DNA of 64,000 bases from Clostridiales bacterium (GTDB lineage: Bacteria > Bacillota > Clostridia > Oscillospirales > Oscillospiraceae), in NCBI GenBank assembly GCA_004554585.1, contig SFLH01000010.1, positions 40,757 through 104,756 on the forward strand, in the 5' to 3' direction. Under the pieces are notes generated by a model. It was given only the letters and a program-made list of their open reading frames with translations, ran no database searches and was not told where the DNA came from. The stretch's first letter is position 1. The number at the start of each line of letters is the position of its first letter. A program made the position numbers and the translations under genes. This document shows, one piece after another, positions 34,552 through 42,683 of the stretch.

Positions 34552-35883
34552 ATGAACAACACAACACGCAGCCTTACAAACATCTACCAGTTGGACGGCA
34601 CCGTCCCCCTTCTGCACGCCATTCCCTTTGGCCTGCAGCACATCCTGGCCATGTTCGTGGCCAACCTGACCCCCATCACCATCATCGCAGCCGCCGCCGA
34701 GCTCTCCCAGGGGGAGATCGCCGTGCTGCTGCAAAACGCCATGCTGGTGGCTGGCATCGCCACCTTGATCCAGCTCTTCCCCCTGTGGCGGGTGGGCTCC
34801 CGCCTGCCCATCGTCATGGGCGTGAGCTTTACCTTTGTCACCGTCTTGAGCACGGTGGCGGTGAACTACGGCTACCCCACGGTGATCGGCGCCGTCCTCT
34901 GCGGCGGCATCTTTGAGGGGGTCATCGGTCTGTTCGCCAAATACTGGCGCAAGATCATCTCCCCCGTGGTGGCCGCTTCGGTGGTCATCTCCATCGGCTA
35001 CTCCCTCTTCCCCGTCGGGGCCAGGTCCTTTGGCGGTGGTTACACGGAGGACTTTGGCTCCGCCTCCAACCTTCTCTTGGGGGCTCTGACCCTGGTGGTC
35101 TGCTTGGCCTGGAACAGCCTGGCCAAGGGGTACTTAAAGCAGCTGTCCGTTCTGGCCGGCCTGGTGGTGGGCTACATCGTCGCCGCCTGCATGGGCAAGG
35201 TGGATTTTTCCGTGATCCTCTCCGACGGCGTGCTCTCCCTGCCCAGCCTTCTCCCCTACGCCCCGGAGTTCCATCTGGGGGCCATCTGCTCGGTGGCCAT
35301 CATCTTCATGGTCTCCGCCGCAGAGACTATCGGGGACACCACCGCTGTGGTCGCCGGCGGCCTGCACCGGGACATCACCGTCAAGGAGATCTCCGGCTCC
35401 CTGGCCTGCGACGGCTTTGCCTCCAGCATCTCCGCCCTGTTCGGCTGCCCCCCGGTCACCTCCTTCTCCCAGAACGTAGGCCTGGTAAACATGACCCGCG
35501 TGGTCAACCGCTTTACCATCGCTACGGGCGCTGGCTTCATGATCCTGGCAGGCTTCCTGCCCCCGGTGGGGAACTTCTTCGCCTCCCTGCCCGAGTCCGT
35601 TCTGGGTGGCTGCACCATCATGATGTTCGGCACCATTCTGGTCTCCGGCATTGAGATGCTGGCCAAGGCGGGCTTCACCCAGCGGAACGTGACCATCGCC
35701 GCCCTGTCCCTGTCCATCGGCATCGGCTTTACGGCGGCCAGCGAGATCGACCTGTGGCACATCTTCCCGGACGTGGTCCAGTCCGTCTTTTCCGCCAATG
35801 TGGTGGCGGTGGTGTTTGTGGTCTCCATCGTTCTAAACCTGATTCTGCCCAAAAACATGGATGCCGTGCGCCCGGAACCTTAA
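34552..35883 (+). CDS. NCS2 family uracil/xanthine permease
   Basis: Proton-coupled nucleobase carrier of 443 residues with the NAT/NCS2 pattern of fourteen helices. Conserved blocks are GLQHILAMFVANLTP near the N-terminus, SAAETIGDTTAVV in helix 8 (the Glu that binds substrate) and SFSQNVGLVNMTRVVNR in helix 10 (NAT signature with the Gln/Asn pair). These residues favour xanthine or uric acid over uracil, but single-residue changes switch specificity. The start at 34552 is the family start, with AAGGAAG upstream. It has its own promoter and a structured leader. Confidence 0.85.
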   Translation: MNNTTRSLTNIYQLDGTVPLLHAIPFGLQHILAMFVANLTPITIIAAAAELSQGEIAVLLQNAMLVAGIATLIQLFPLWRVGSRLPIVMGVSFTFVTVLSTVAVNYGYPTVIGAVLCGGIFEGVIGLFAKYWRKIISPVVAASVVISIGYSLFPVGARSFGGGYTEDFGSASNLLLGALTLVVCLAWNSLAKGYLKQLSVLAGLVVGYIVAACMGKVDFSVILSDGVLSLPSLLPYAPEFHLGAICSVAIIFMVSAAETIGDTTAVVAGGLHRDITVKEISGSLACDGFASSISALFGCPPVTSFSQNVGLVNMTRVVNRFTIATGAGFMILAGFLPPVGNFFASLPESVLGGCTIMMFGTILVSGIEMLAKAGFTQRNVTIAALSLSIGIGFTAASEIDLWHIFPDVVQSVFSANVVAVVFVVSIVLNLILPKNMDAVRPEP

Positions 35884-35961
35884 GGCCCTCCGCCAGCCCG
35901 GTTCCGCGACCTGCGCCCTCTGCCCCAAGGGATTTCTTTTGTCCCAGGAGTACATCCCTCC

Positions 35962-35991
35962 TTGACCTGCCCAGCGGCTTCATGGTATATT
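35962..35991 (+). promoter_or_regulatory. Promoter of the MBL-fold gene
   Basis: TTGACC (35962-35967) and TATATT (35986-35991), 18-base spacer. Confidence 0.55.
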
Positions 35992-36028
35992 TAGGATAAG
36001 AAATTAAAATTTGGGGAGGTGTGTCCCT

Positions 36029-37246
36029 ATGTTAGGGAAAAAATGGGGGGCCTTGGCCCTTACACTCGCGCTGCTCCTGTCCCTGTCCATCCTCCCCGCC
36101 CATGCCGCCGGGGGGATCGGCGTAACCATTGACGGCACCCGCGTGGTCTATGATGACGAATACGGCCGGCCCTTTGTGGACGATTCCGGCCGGACCCAGG
36201 TCCCCTTTCGGCTGACCTTAGAGGTCTTCGGCTGCACGGTGGACTGGGACAACGACACCCGCACCGCCATCGCGGAAAAGGACGGCACCCGGGTGGAAGT
36301 GCCCATCGGCGAGCAGTACCTGCTGGTCAACGGCAAGCGCGTGGTCATGGACACCACATCACAGATCATCAACACTCGCACCTATCTGCCCATCCGCCCG
36401 GTGGTGGAGGCCTTCGGGGCCAGCGTCACCTGGGACCAGGCCAACCAGCTGGTGGTCATCACCACCGGCAGCGACCTGCTGCGGGTCCACTTCTTGGATG
36501 TGGGCCAGGGCGACTGCGTCCTCATCGACTGCGGCGAGACCGAGGTGCTCATTGACGGCGGCACCAACAGCGCCGGCACCTCGGTAGTGGACTACCTGGC
36601 CGGCTACGTAGACGGCCCCCTGGACTACCTCATCGCCACCCACCCCGACGCCGACCACGTAGGCGGTCTGGATGCCGTGCTGGAGTCCTTTGAGGTGAAA
36701 GAGGTCATCGACAGCGGCCGGAGCGCCAACACCGAGACCTACCGGGACTACTGGGCCGCCGTAGAGGCCGAGGGCTGCACCATCTCCTACGACGAGAACC
36801 GCCTGATCGCTCTGAGCCCCATGGCCGCCCTGTCCATCATCGAGACCGGTGATGACTGGGCCGACAGCAACGACTGCAGCATCGTGTGCCAGCTTACCTG
36901 CGGCAACGTTCAGATTCTCTTTACCGGCGACATCTCCCAGCGGGTGGAGCAGGCGATGCTTCCCCTGTTTGGTGACGTAGATGTGCTGAAAGTGGGCCAC
37001 CACGGCAGCGCCTCCTCCACGTGTGCGGAGTTCCTCTCCGTGATCAAGCCCGAGGCCGCTGTCATTTCCTACGGCCTGGACAACACCTACGGCCACCCCT
37101 CCGCCGCCGCCCTTCAGCGGCTGCTGGGCGCCGGCACCGCCGTTTACGGCACTGGCAAGAGTGGCACGGTGGTGCTGACCACCAACGGCGAGACCTACAG
37201 CTTCAACACCAGCCAGCAGCTCACGCTGGAAGACGCCGGGGCCTGA
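36029..37246 (+). CDS. Secreted ComEC-type metallo-beta-lactamase-fold protein with copper amine oxidase N-like domain
   Basis: Protein of 405 residues with a signal peptide (about 9-27, ending AHA). A stalk/copper amine oxidase N-terminal domain follows (about 30-150: VPFRLTLEVFGCTVDW, YLPIRPVVEAFGASVTW). An MBL hydrolase domain of the ComEC C-terminal kind completes it (VHFLDVGQGDCVLI, ATHPDADHVGGLD, FTGDIS, VGHHGS). The metal ligands HxDxDH, Asp and His are all present. The CuAO_N-like domain is a wall-binding or dimerising module in Firmicutes. Extracellular phosphodiesterase or nuclease activity is inferred. GGGGAGGTG precedes the ATG. Confidence 0.82.
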   Translation: MLGKKWGALALTLALLLSLSILPAHAAGGIGVTIDGTRVVYDDEYGRPFVDDSGRTQVPFRLTLEVFGCTVDWDNDTRTAIAEKDGTRVEVPIGEQYLLVNGKRVVMDTTSQIINTRTYLPIRPVVEAFGASVTWDQANQLVVITTGSDLLRVHFLDVGQGDCVLIDCGETEVLIDGGTNSAGTSVVDYLAGYVDGPLDYLIATHPDADHVGGLDAVLESFEVKEVIDSGRSANTETYRDYWAAVEAEGCTISYDENRLIALSPMAALSIIETGDDWADSNDCSIVCQLTCGNVQILFTGDISQRVEQAMLPLFGDVDVLKVGHHGSASSTCAEFLSVIKPEAAVISYGLDNTYGHPSAAALQRLLGAGTAVYGTGKSGTVVLTTNGETYSFNTSQQLTLEDAGA

Positions 37247-37255
37247 GTCCCCGTT

Positions 37256-37287
37256 CCCCGCGCTCGGTTTGGGCGCGGGGTTTTCTT
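37256..37287 (+). terminator. Terminator after the MBL gene
   Basis: CCCCGCGC (37256-37263) pairs with 37273-37280, followed by TTTTCTTT. Confidence 0.85.
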
Positions 37288-37349
37288 TCGGAGGAAATGT
37301 AAAATATTGTTATATTATTGCAAAAGAAGGAAACTTTGCGAGAAAATAG

Positions 37350-37378
37350 TTGCCATTTTGCCCCAATCGTCTTATAAT
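37350..37378 (+). promoter_or_regulatory. Promoter of the CPA2 antiporter gene
   Basis: TTGCCA (37350-37355) and TATAAT (37373-37378), 17-base spacer. Confidence 0.7.
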
Positions 37379-37434
37379 TGTATCATCCCGCGGATGTGCG
37401 CATGGCCATCTGCCTCAGGAAAGGCGGCGCTTTT

Positions 37435-38664
37435 ATGGGCTACGACTACCTTCTGGACCTGGCACTGATCCTATTGAGCACCAAAGTTTTGGGGCTTTTC
37501 TCCCAGCGCTTTCGCATGCCGCAGGTGGTGGGCGCCCTGGTCGCCGGCCTTCTTCTGGGCCCGGCCGTGCTGGGGATCATCGAGGAGACCAACTTCCTCC
37601 ACACCACAGCCAGCGTGGGCGTCATTGTGATCATGTTCACCTCTGGCATGGAAACCGACATCAACGAGCTCAAGCGCTGCGGCAAATCCGCCTTCCTGGT
37701 GGCTCTGGCGGGCGTACTGCTCCCCTTGGTGGGGGGCTTTGTGGTGGGCTATTTCTTCAACGACCCCACCCTTCTGGTCAACAACACCCCCGGTCCCCAG
37801 GGAACCCTCTTCCTGCAGAACATCTTCCTGGGCATCATCCTCACCGCCACCTCGGTGAGCATCACCGTGGAAACCCTACGGGAGCTGGGCAAACTGCGGG
37901 GTACGGCGGGCAGCGTCATTCTGGCCGCCGCCATCATCGACGATGTGCTGGGCATCGTGGCCCTGACCATCGTCACCAGCTTCTCCGACCGCTCGGTTCA
38001 CGTGTGGCTGGTGCTGCTGAAGATCGTCCTCTTCTTCGTCTTTGCCGTGGTGGCAGGGCTGGCCTTCTCCCGGCTCTACCGCTGGTGGACGGACAAGACC
38101 GAGGAAAACCGCACCCAGCACGCCATCGTGGCCTTCGTCTTCTGCCTGCTCCTGTCCTATCTGGCTGAGTCCGTCTTTGGCGTGGCCGACATCACTGGCG
38201 CCTTTGTGGCCGGGCTGGTGCTGGCCAACTCCACCACCGGCCAGCGGGGGAAATACCTGGCCGACAAGTTTGAGTCCATCTCCTTCCTCTACCTCTCCCC
38301 CGTCTTCTTTGCCAGCATCGGCCTGCAGGTGGAGCTGGAGGGGATGAACAGCCACATCCTTCTCTTCGCCGTGGTCCTGACCATCGTGGCCATCCTCTCG
38401 AAGATTCTGGGCTGCGGCCTGGGGGCCCGGCTGTGCCGGTACTCCCGAAAGGAATCCCTGCAGATCGGCGTGGGCATGATTTCCCGAGGCGAGGTGGCCC
38501 TGATCGTGGCCACCAAGGGGGCCGGACTGGGGCTGATCAACTCCGAGCTCTTCGGCCCCGTCATCGTGGTTGTGGTGGTCACCACCATCATCACCCCCAT
38601 TCTGCTGAAGTTGGTCTTCCGGGACGGGACCGAAGATCCTCCCCTGCCCGAGACCTCCGCGTAA
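37435..38664 (+). CDS. CPA2-family monovalent cation:proton antiporter
   Basis: Membrane carrier of 409 residues with about twelve helices, of the NapA/KefB-type Na+/H+ exchanger fold without a cytoplasmic TrkA domain. Conserved features are PQVVGALVAGLLLGP, TATSVSITVETLRELG, the ion-binding AAAIIDDVLGIVAL (two Asp) and GMISRGEVALIVA. It exchanges Na+ or K+ for H+, and so relates to the Na+/H+ economy of the Rnf pump encoded at 54-59 kb. The ATG at 37435 has AGGAAAGG 10 bases upstream. Confidence 0.88.
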   Translation: MGYDYLLDLALILLSTKVLGLFSQRFRMPQVVGALVAGLLLGPAVLGIIEETNFLHTTASVGVIVIMFTSGMETDINELKRCGKSAFLVALAGVLLPLVGGFVVGYFFNDPTLLVNNTPGPQGTLFLQNIFLGIILTATSVSITVETLRELGKLRGTAGSVILAAAIIDDVLGIVALTIVTSFSDRSVHVWLVLLKIVLFFVFAVVAGLAFSRLYRWWTDKTEENRTQHAIVAFVFCLLLSYLAESVFGVADITGAFVAGLVLANSTTGQRGKYLADKFESISFLYLSPVFFASIGLQVELEGMNSHILLFAVVLTIVAILSKILGCGLGARLCRYSRKESLQIGVGMISRGEVALIVATKGAGLGLINSELFGPVIVVVVVTTIITPILLKLVFRDGTEDPPLPETSA

Positions 38665-38752
38665 CCCCTCCCCCGCGCCTGGCCCGCGGTCCCTCCAGGG
38701 GGATTCGGTTCCGCTGTTCGGACCACACTCCCAAATTACCGCTGCAAACAAC

Positions 38753-38791
38753 CATGTCCCCGAGGGCCCATCCCTCGGGGACATGCTTTTC
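38753..38791 (+). terminator. Terminator after the antiporter gene
   Basis: A 14-bp perfect stem (38753-38766 with 38772-38785), followed by CTTTTC. Confidence 0.85.
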
Positions 38792-38840
38792 TCTCCCCCA
38801 AAACGTCCCCCTCACCAGGGGCCGGAAAAAGGAGCTTTCC

Positions 38841-39704
38841 ATGAAACGTTTTCTTCCCCTTCTCCCCTGGGGCGCCGCCGCCCTGCCCTGGGCCCTGTGG
38901 TCCAACAAGGCCCTCTCCCTCCACCAGCTCTCCCTAACCCTGCCCCGCCTGCCCACACCCTTTGCTGGGCTGCGGATCGCCCAGGTCTCCGATCTGCACA
39001 ACGCCCATTTCGGGCCAGAGAACCGGGCGCTAACCTCCCTGCTGGCAGGGGCCAGGCCCCATCTGGTGGTTCTCACCGGGGACCTGGTGGACGCCCGCCG
39101 CCCCCGGCCGGACCGGGCCCTGGCCTTTGCCGCCCAGGCAGCTGCCATCGCCCCCACCTATTACGTCCCCGGCAACCACGAGGCCCGGCTTCCCCAGGCC
39201 CAGTATCGACTTTTGGAAGATGGCCTGCGCCAGGCCGGAGTCACGGTCCTCTTCCACCGAAAGGAAGTGCTGACCCGCCAGGGGGCACAGCTGACCCTTT
39301 TGGGGCTGGCCGACCACGGCTTTGGCAAAAAGAAAGGGGCAGCGGACTCTCCCGCTGCCCGGACCGCCGCCGCCCTGGCACATCTGTGCCAGGGGGAGAC
39401 AACCTGTTCGATTTTGCTGCTGCACCGGCCGGACTTCTTTCCCCTGTGCGCCGCCCAGGGGATCGACCTGGTTCTCAGCGGCCACACCCACGGCGGTCAG
39501 GTCCGTCTGCCCGGCCTGGGAGGCCTGTTCGGCCCGGACCAGGGGCTCTTCCCCCTCTACGACGGGGGCGTCTACCGCCGAGGCGCCAGCCAAATGGTGG
39601 TCAGCCGGGGGCTGGGCAACAGCCTGGCCCCCCTGCGGATAAACAACCGGCCGGAGCTGGTGCTCCTCACCCTTTCTCCCCCGGCCCCCGTCAGTGGAGG
39701 ATAA
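38841..39704 (+). CDS. Calcineurin-like metallophosphoesterase (YkuE/YaeI type)
   Basis: Membrane-anchored phosphoesterase of 287 residues. After an N-terminal hydrophobic segment (about 4-20) come the dinuclear-metal motifs QVSDLHN, LTGDLVD, VPGNHEAR and SGHTHGGQVRLPGLG. This is the arrangement of the YkuE/LpxH-like group that cleaves phosphate esters or lipid pyrophosphates near the membrane. AAAAAGGAG precedes the ATG. Its last 14 bases overlap the convergent carrier gene, so there is no separate terminator. Confidence 0.88.
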   Translation: MKRFLPLLPWGAAALPWALWSNKALSLHQLSLTLPRLPTPFAGLRIAQVSDLHNAHFGPENRALTSLLAGARPHLVVLTGDLVDARRPRPDRALAFAAQAAAIAPTYYVPGNHEARLPQAQYRLLEDGLRQAGVTVLFHRKEVLTRQGAQLTLLGLADHGFGKKKGAADSPAARTAAALAHLCQGETTCSILLLHRPDFFPLCAAQGIDLVLSGHTHGGQVRLPGLGGLFGPDQGLFPLYDGGVYRRGASQMVVSRGLGNSLAPLRINNRPELVLLTLSPPAPVSGG

Positions 39705-40977
39705 GCAGGAGGAACATGCTCATCACCAACAGCAGCAGGACCGCCGGGATGGTGTATTTGCAGTACCGTTTCCAGGAGATGGGGTGGCCCTCCTGGGCGG
39801 CCAGGGTCACCCCGGCCACGTTGGCCGAAGCCCCTATGGGGGTGGCAATGCCCCCGATGTCCGTGCCCTTGGACACCGCCCAGGTAAGGCTGTGTAGGTC
39901 CATGCCCAGGGTGCTGGACAGGGAGAGCAGGACGGGCACCATCACCGTGGCCATGGGGATGTTGTCCACAAAGGCCGAAGCGATGGCGGTGAACCAAATG
40001 AGAACGATGACCATCATCTCCGGGCTGTCCCCGCCCAGGGAGGCCAGGAAAATGGCCAGGCCGTCTAGCACCCCCGTCTGCTCCAAGCCGCTGACGGTGA
40101 GAAACAGGCCGATAATGAACCCGATGGTCTTCCAGTCCACCTGGCGCAGCAGGCTCCGGGGATACTTGGCCGTAGCCAGGGCAGCCACCGTCGCAATCAC
40201 CCCGATGGAGGGCATGGTCAGACCCGACAAGGTGTGGGTGGTGATCAGGACGATGATCCCCGCAAAAATGCTCACGCTGGTCACAAAGGCCCGCCGGTTG
40301 AGAATGGCGTCGCTGGGATTGATCTCCCACAGGGCCGGATGGAGGTCATAGCCCTTTTTCAGCTTGTTTCGGAAGCAGAAATAGAAGTAGATCAGCACCA
40401 CCACCAGGCCCACCAGGCAGATGACGCCATTGTTGCGCAAAAAGTCCCAAAAGGTCAGGCCCAGTGACGTGCCGATGATGATATTGGGCGGATCACCGCT
40501 CATGGTAGCCGCGCCCCCCAGGTTGGCGGAAAAGATCTCCGCAATGATCAGAGGCACGGGGTCAAAGGAGAGGAAATGGGCCAGGCGCACCGTGGCCACC
40601 ACCAGAAAGAGGATCACCGTGATGCTATCCACAAACATGGACAGCAGGGCCGCCAGCACCATAAAGCTGAGCATCAGGGGCATGGGCCGGAACCTCAGGG
40701 ATTTGGCCAGGCGCAGGCAGAGCCAGTCGAAGAACCCCGCCTCGCTCATGCCCTCTACCATGACCATCATGCCCGTCAGAAAGAGGACGGTACTCCAGTT
40801 GATGCCCAAATTGAACTCCGTGGCTCCCCGGTGGGCAAACCAGAACTGAGGTTTGAGGAAGCTGTCCAGACTCAGCGCCTCCATCGCCGCCTCCGGGCTG
40901 CCCATGCTCCCCAGCAGGACCACCAGGACCATCACGGCCCCGGCGGACAGCGTCAGCAGACAGCGGGATCGCTTCAC
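39691..40977 (-). CDS. ArsB/NhaD-family ion transporter, N-terminally short paralogue
   Basis: Polytopic carrier of 428 residues in the ion transporter (IT) superfamily. Family blocks are NWSTVLFLTGMMVMVEGMSEAG, SANLGGAATMSGDPPNIIIG, FVDNIPMATVMVP and TDIGGIATPIGASANV, typical of NhaD Na+/H+ antiporters and related carriers. It is clearly homologous along its length to the next gene upstream but lacks that protein's first helix. The GTG start (40977) lies 17 bases from GGAGG, and an in-frame TGA is just upstream. A different-frame ATG (40990) is closer to the GGAGG. Possibly truncated; the core is intact. Confidence 0.8.
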   Translation of the reverse strand: MKRSRCLLTLSAGAVMVLVVLLGSMGSPEAAMEALSLDSFLKPQFWFAHRGATEFNLGINWSTVLFLTGMMVMVEGMSEAGFFDWLCLRLAKSLRFRPMPLMLSFMVLAALLSMFVDSITVILFLVVATVRLAHFLSFDPVPLIIAEIFSANLGGAATMSGDPPNIIIGTSLGLTFWDFLRNNGVICLVGLVVVLIYFYFCFRNKLKKGYDLHPALWEINPSDAILNRRAFVTSVSIFAGIIVLITTHTLSGLTMPSIGVIATVAALATAKYPRSLLRQVDWKTIGFIIGLFLTVSGLEQTGVLDGLAIFLASLGGDSPEMMVIVLIWFTAIASAFVDNIPMATVMVPVLLSLSSTLGMDLHSLTWAVSKGTDIGGIATPIGASANVAGVTLAAQEGHPISWKRYCKYTIPAVLLLLVMSMFLLLILH

Positions 40978-41034
40978 GGCTGAGGGTCATCGTTCCTCCC
41001 CTCCTTTTCGCAGCAGATTCATGGAAAACCCCTT

Positions 41035-42387
41035 TCAGTAACGCAGCAGGATGATGACCATGCTGATGCCCACCACGATCACCGCAGCAGGTGCGGAATA
41101 CTTACAATAACGTCCCCAGCTGATGGGGTGACCCTCCCGGGCGGCAATGGCCGTGCCCGCCACGTTGGCCGAGGCACCGATGGGTGTGGCGCTGCCGCCG
41201 ATGTCGGTGCCCATGGACAGGGTCCAGGCCAGGGTGTTCAGCTCCACGCCCATGGTGGCGGACAGGGAGGTAATCACAGGCACCATGGTGGCCGCGAAGG
41301 GGATGTTGTCCACAAAGGCCGAGGCCACCGCCGAGAGCCAGATGATGATGATGACCATCACCATCATGTTGCCGCCGGTGATGCTGGCGATGCCGTTGGC
41401 CATGGCCTCCAGCACCCCCGTCTGTTCCAGGCCGCTGACGGTGAGGAACAGGCCGATGAAAAACAGCACCGTCTGCCAGTCCACCCGCTGCAGCAGGAGG
41501 ATGGGGTTCTTGTTCACCGCCAGGGTCAGCACCGCCGCGATCACCCCCACCATGGCAACCGTCAGCCCCGTCATGGCATGGGTGACGAGCAGCACCACCG
41601 TGACCAGGAAAATGGTCACGCTGATGGAAAACTTGCGCAGGTTGGGGATAGACGCCCGGGGGTCCAGCTCCATGGCTTCTCGGCGGGCCTGTTCGTTCGC
41701 CTGGCCGATGTCCTTGCGGAAGCAGAAGTAGAAGTAGGGCACCATGACCACCATGCCCACCAGCGCGATGACGCCAGTGTTGCACAGGAAGTCCCCAAAG
41801 GTCAGGCCCAGGGCCGTGCCGATGATGATGTTGGGGGGATCGCCGCTCATGGTGGCCGAGCCGCCCAGGTTGGCCGTGAAAATCTCCGCGATAATCAAGG
41901 GAATGGGGTCGAACTTGAGCAGGTGGGCCAGACGGACACTGGCCACCGCCAGGAAGAGGATCACCGTGATGCTGTCAATGAACATGGACAGCACCGCGGA
42001 GAGAATCATGAAACAGATCAGCAGGGGCACAGGTTTATAGTTGACCAGCTTCGCCAGGCGCAGGCAGAGCCAGTCGAAAAGTCCCGCCTCGCTCATGCCC
42101 TCCACCATGATCATCATGCCGCTGATGAAGATGACGGTGCTCCAGTTGATGCCGGTGTTCATCTCGTTGACCACATGGCCGCCTGTATACCAGAAGGTGA
42201 CATCCGCCATGCTGTTCAGGCTCAGCGCCTTGAGCACGTCGGGCACACTCTGCATGGTCACCAGGAAGACCACCACCAGGGTCAGCGCCCCTGCCACCAG
42301 GGTCACCAGATAGCGGGGAAACTTCTCCCGGACGATCTCCACAAACATAACCACAAAGATCACCACGGCCAGGATCTGACTTAACAT
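41035..42387 (-). CDS. ArsB/NhaD-family ion transporter
   Basis: Carrier of 450 residues with the same blocks as its downstream neighbour: NWSTVIFISGMMIMVEGMSEAG, TANLGGSATMSGDPPNIIIG, FVDNIPFAATMVP and TDIGGSATPIGASANV. It keeps the extra N-terminal helix (MLSQILAVVIFVVMFVEIV). A tandem duplication is the simplest origin of the pair. Na+/H+ antiport, as in NhaD, is more likely than arsenite or dicarboxylate transport from the DNIP and SGDPPN motifs. The second ATG (42387) is chosen because GGAGG then lies 7 bases away. Confidence 0.85.
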   Translation of the reverse strand: MLSQILAVVIFVVMFVEIVREKFPRYLVTLVAGALTLVVVFLVTMQSVPDVLKALSLNSMADVTFWYTGGHVVNEMNTGINWSTVIFISGMMIMVEGMSEAGLFDWLCLRLAKLVNYKPVPLLICFMILSAVLSMFIDSITVILFLAVASVRLAHLLKFDPIPLIIAEIFTANLGGSATMSGDPPNIIIGTALGLTFGDFLCNTGVIALVGMVVMVPYFYFCFRKDIGQANEQARREAMELDPRASIPNLRKFSISVTIFLVTVVLLVTHAMTGLTVAMVGVIAAVLTLAVNKNPILLLQRVDWQTVLFFIGLFLTVSGLEQTGVLEAMANGIASITGGNMMVMVIIIIWLSAVASAFVDNIPFAATMVPVITSLSATMGVELNTLAWTLSMGTDIGGSATPIGASANVAGTAIAAREGHPISWGRYCKYSAPAAVIVVGISMVIILLRY

Positions 42388-42611
42388 GTTCATTCCTCCC
42401 CTGGAAAGGACCGGTCAGCGCGGGCCTTCCCGTTGTTTTCAGTGTCGTTTTGCTGTCTATTATCTATATCAGCCGCACACCTGCAGAATACCTCCCGCAG
42501 AGCGTTTGCCCGTCCTTTCCCAGGCCAACGCCTTTCTGCTTTCCGTTTTTTTACAGCTTTTCCCTTTCCTTTCCAAGGTTTTCCTCGTATTCCCAAAAAT
42601 AATTGGGCAGG

Positions 42612-42645
42612 AAAAAGGAGCAGGGCTCACGGGGGGTCCTGCTCC
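42612..42645 (-). terminator. Terminator after iorA
   Basis: Minus strand GGAGCAGG (42638-42645) pairs with 42617-42625, followed by TTTTT. Confidence 0.8.
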
Positions 42646-42683
42646 CTTTGGGTCAGCTCTTGGGAGCATCTTCTATGGGGCTG

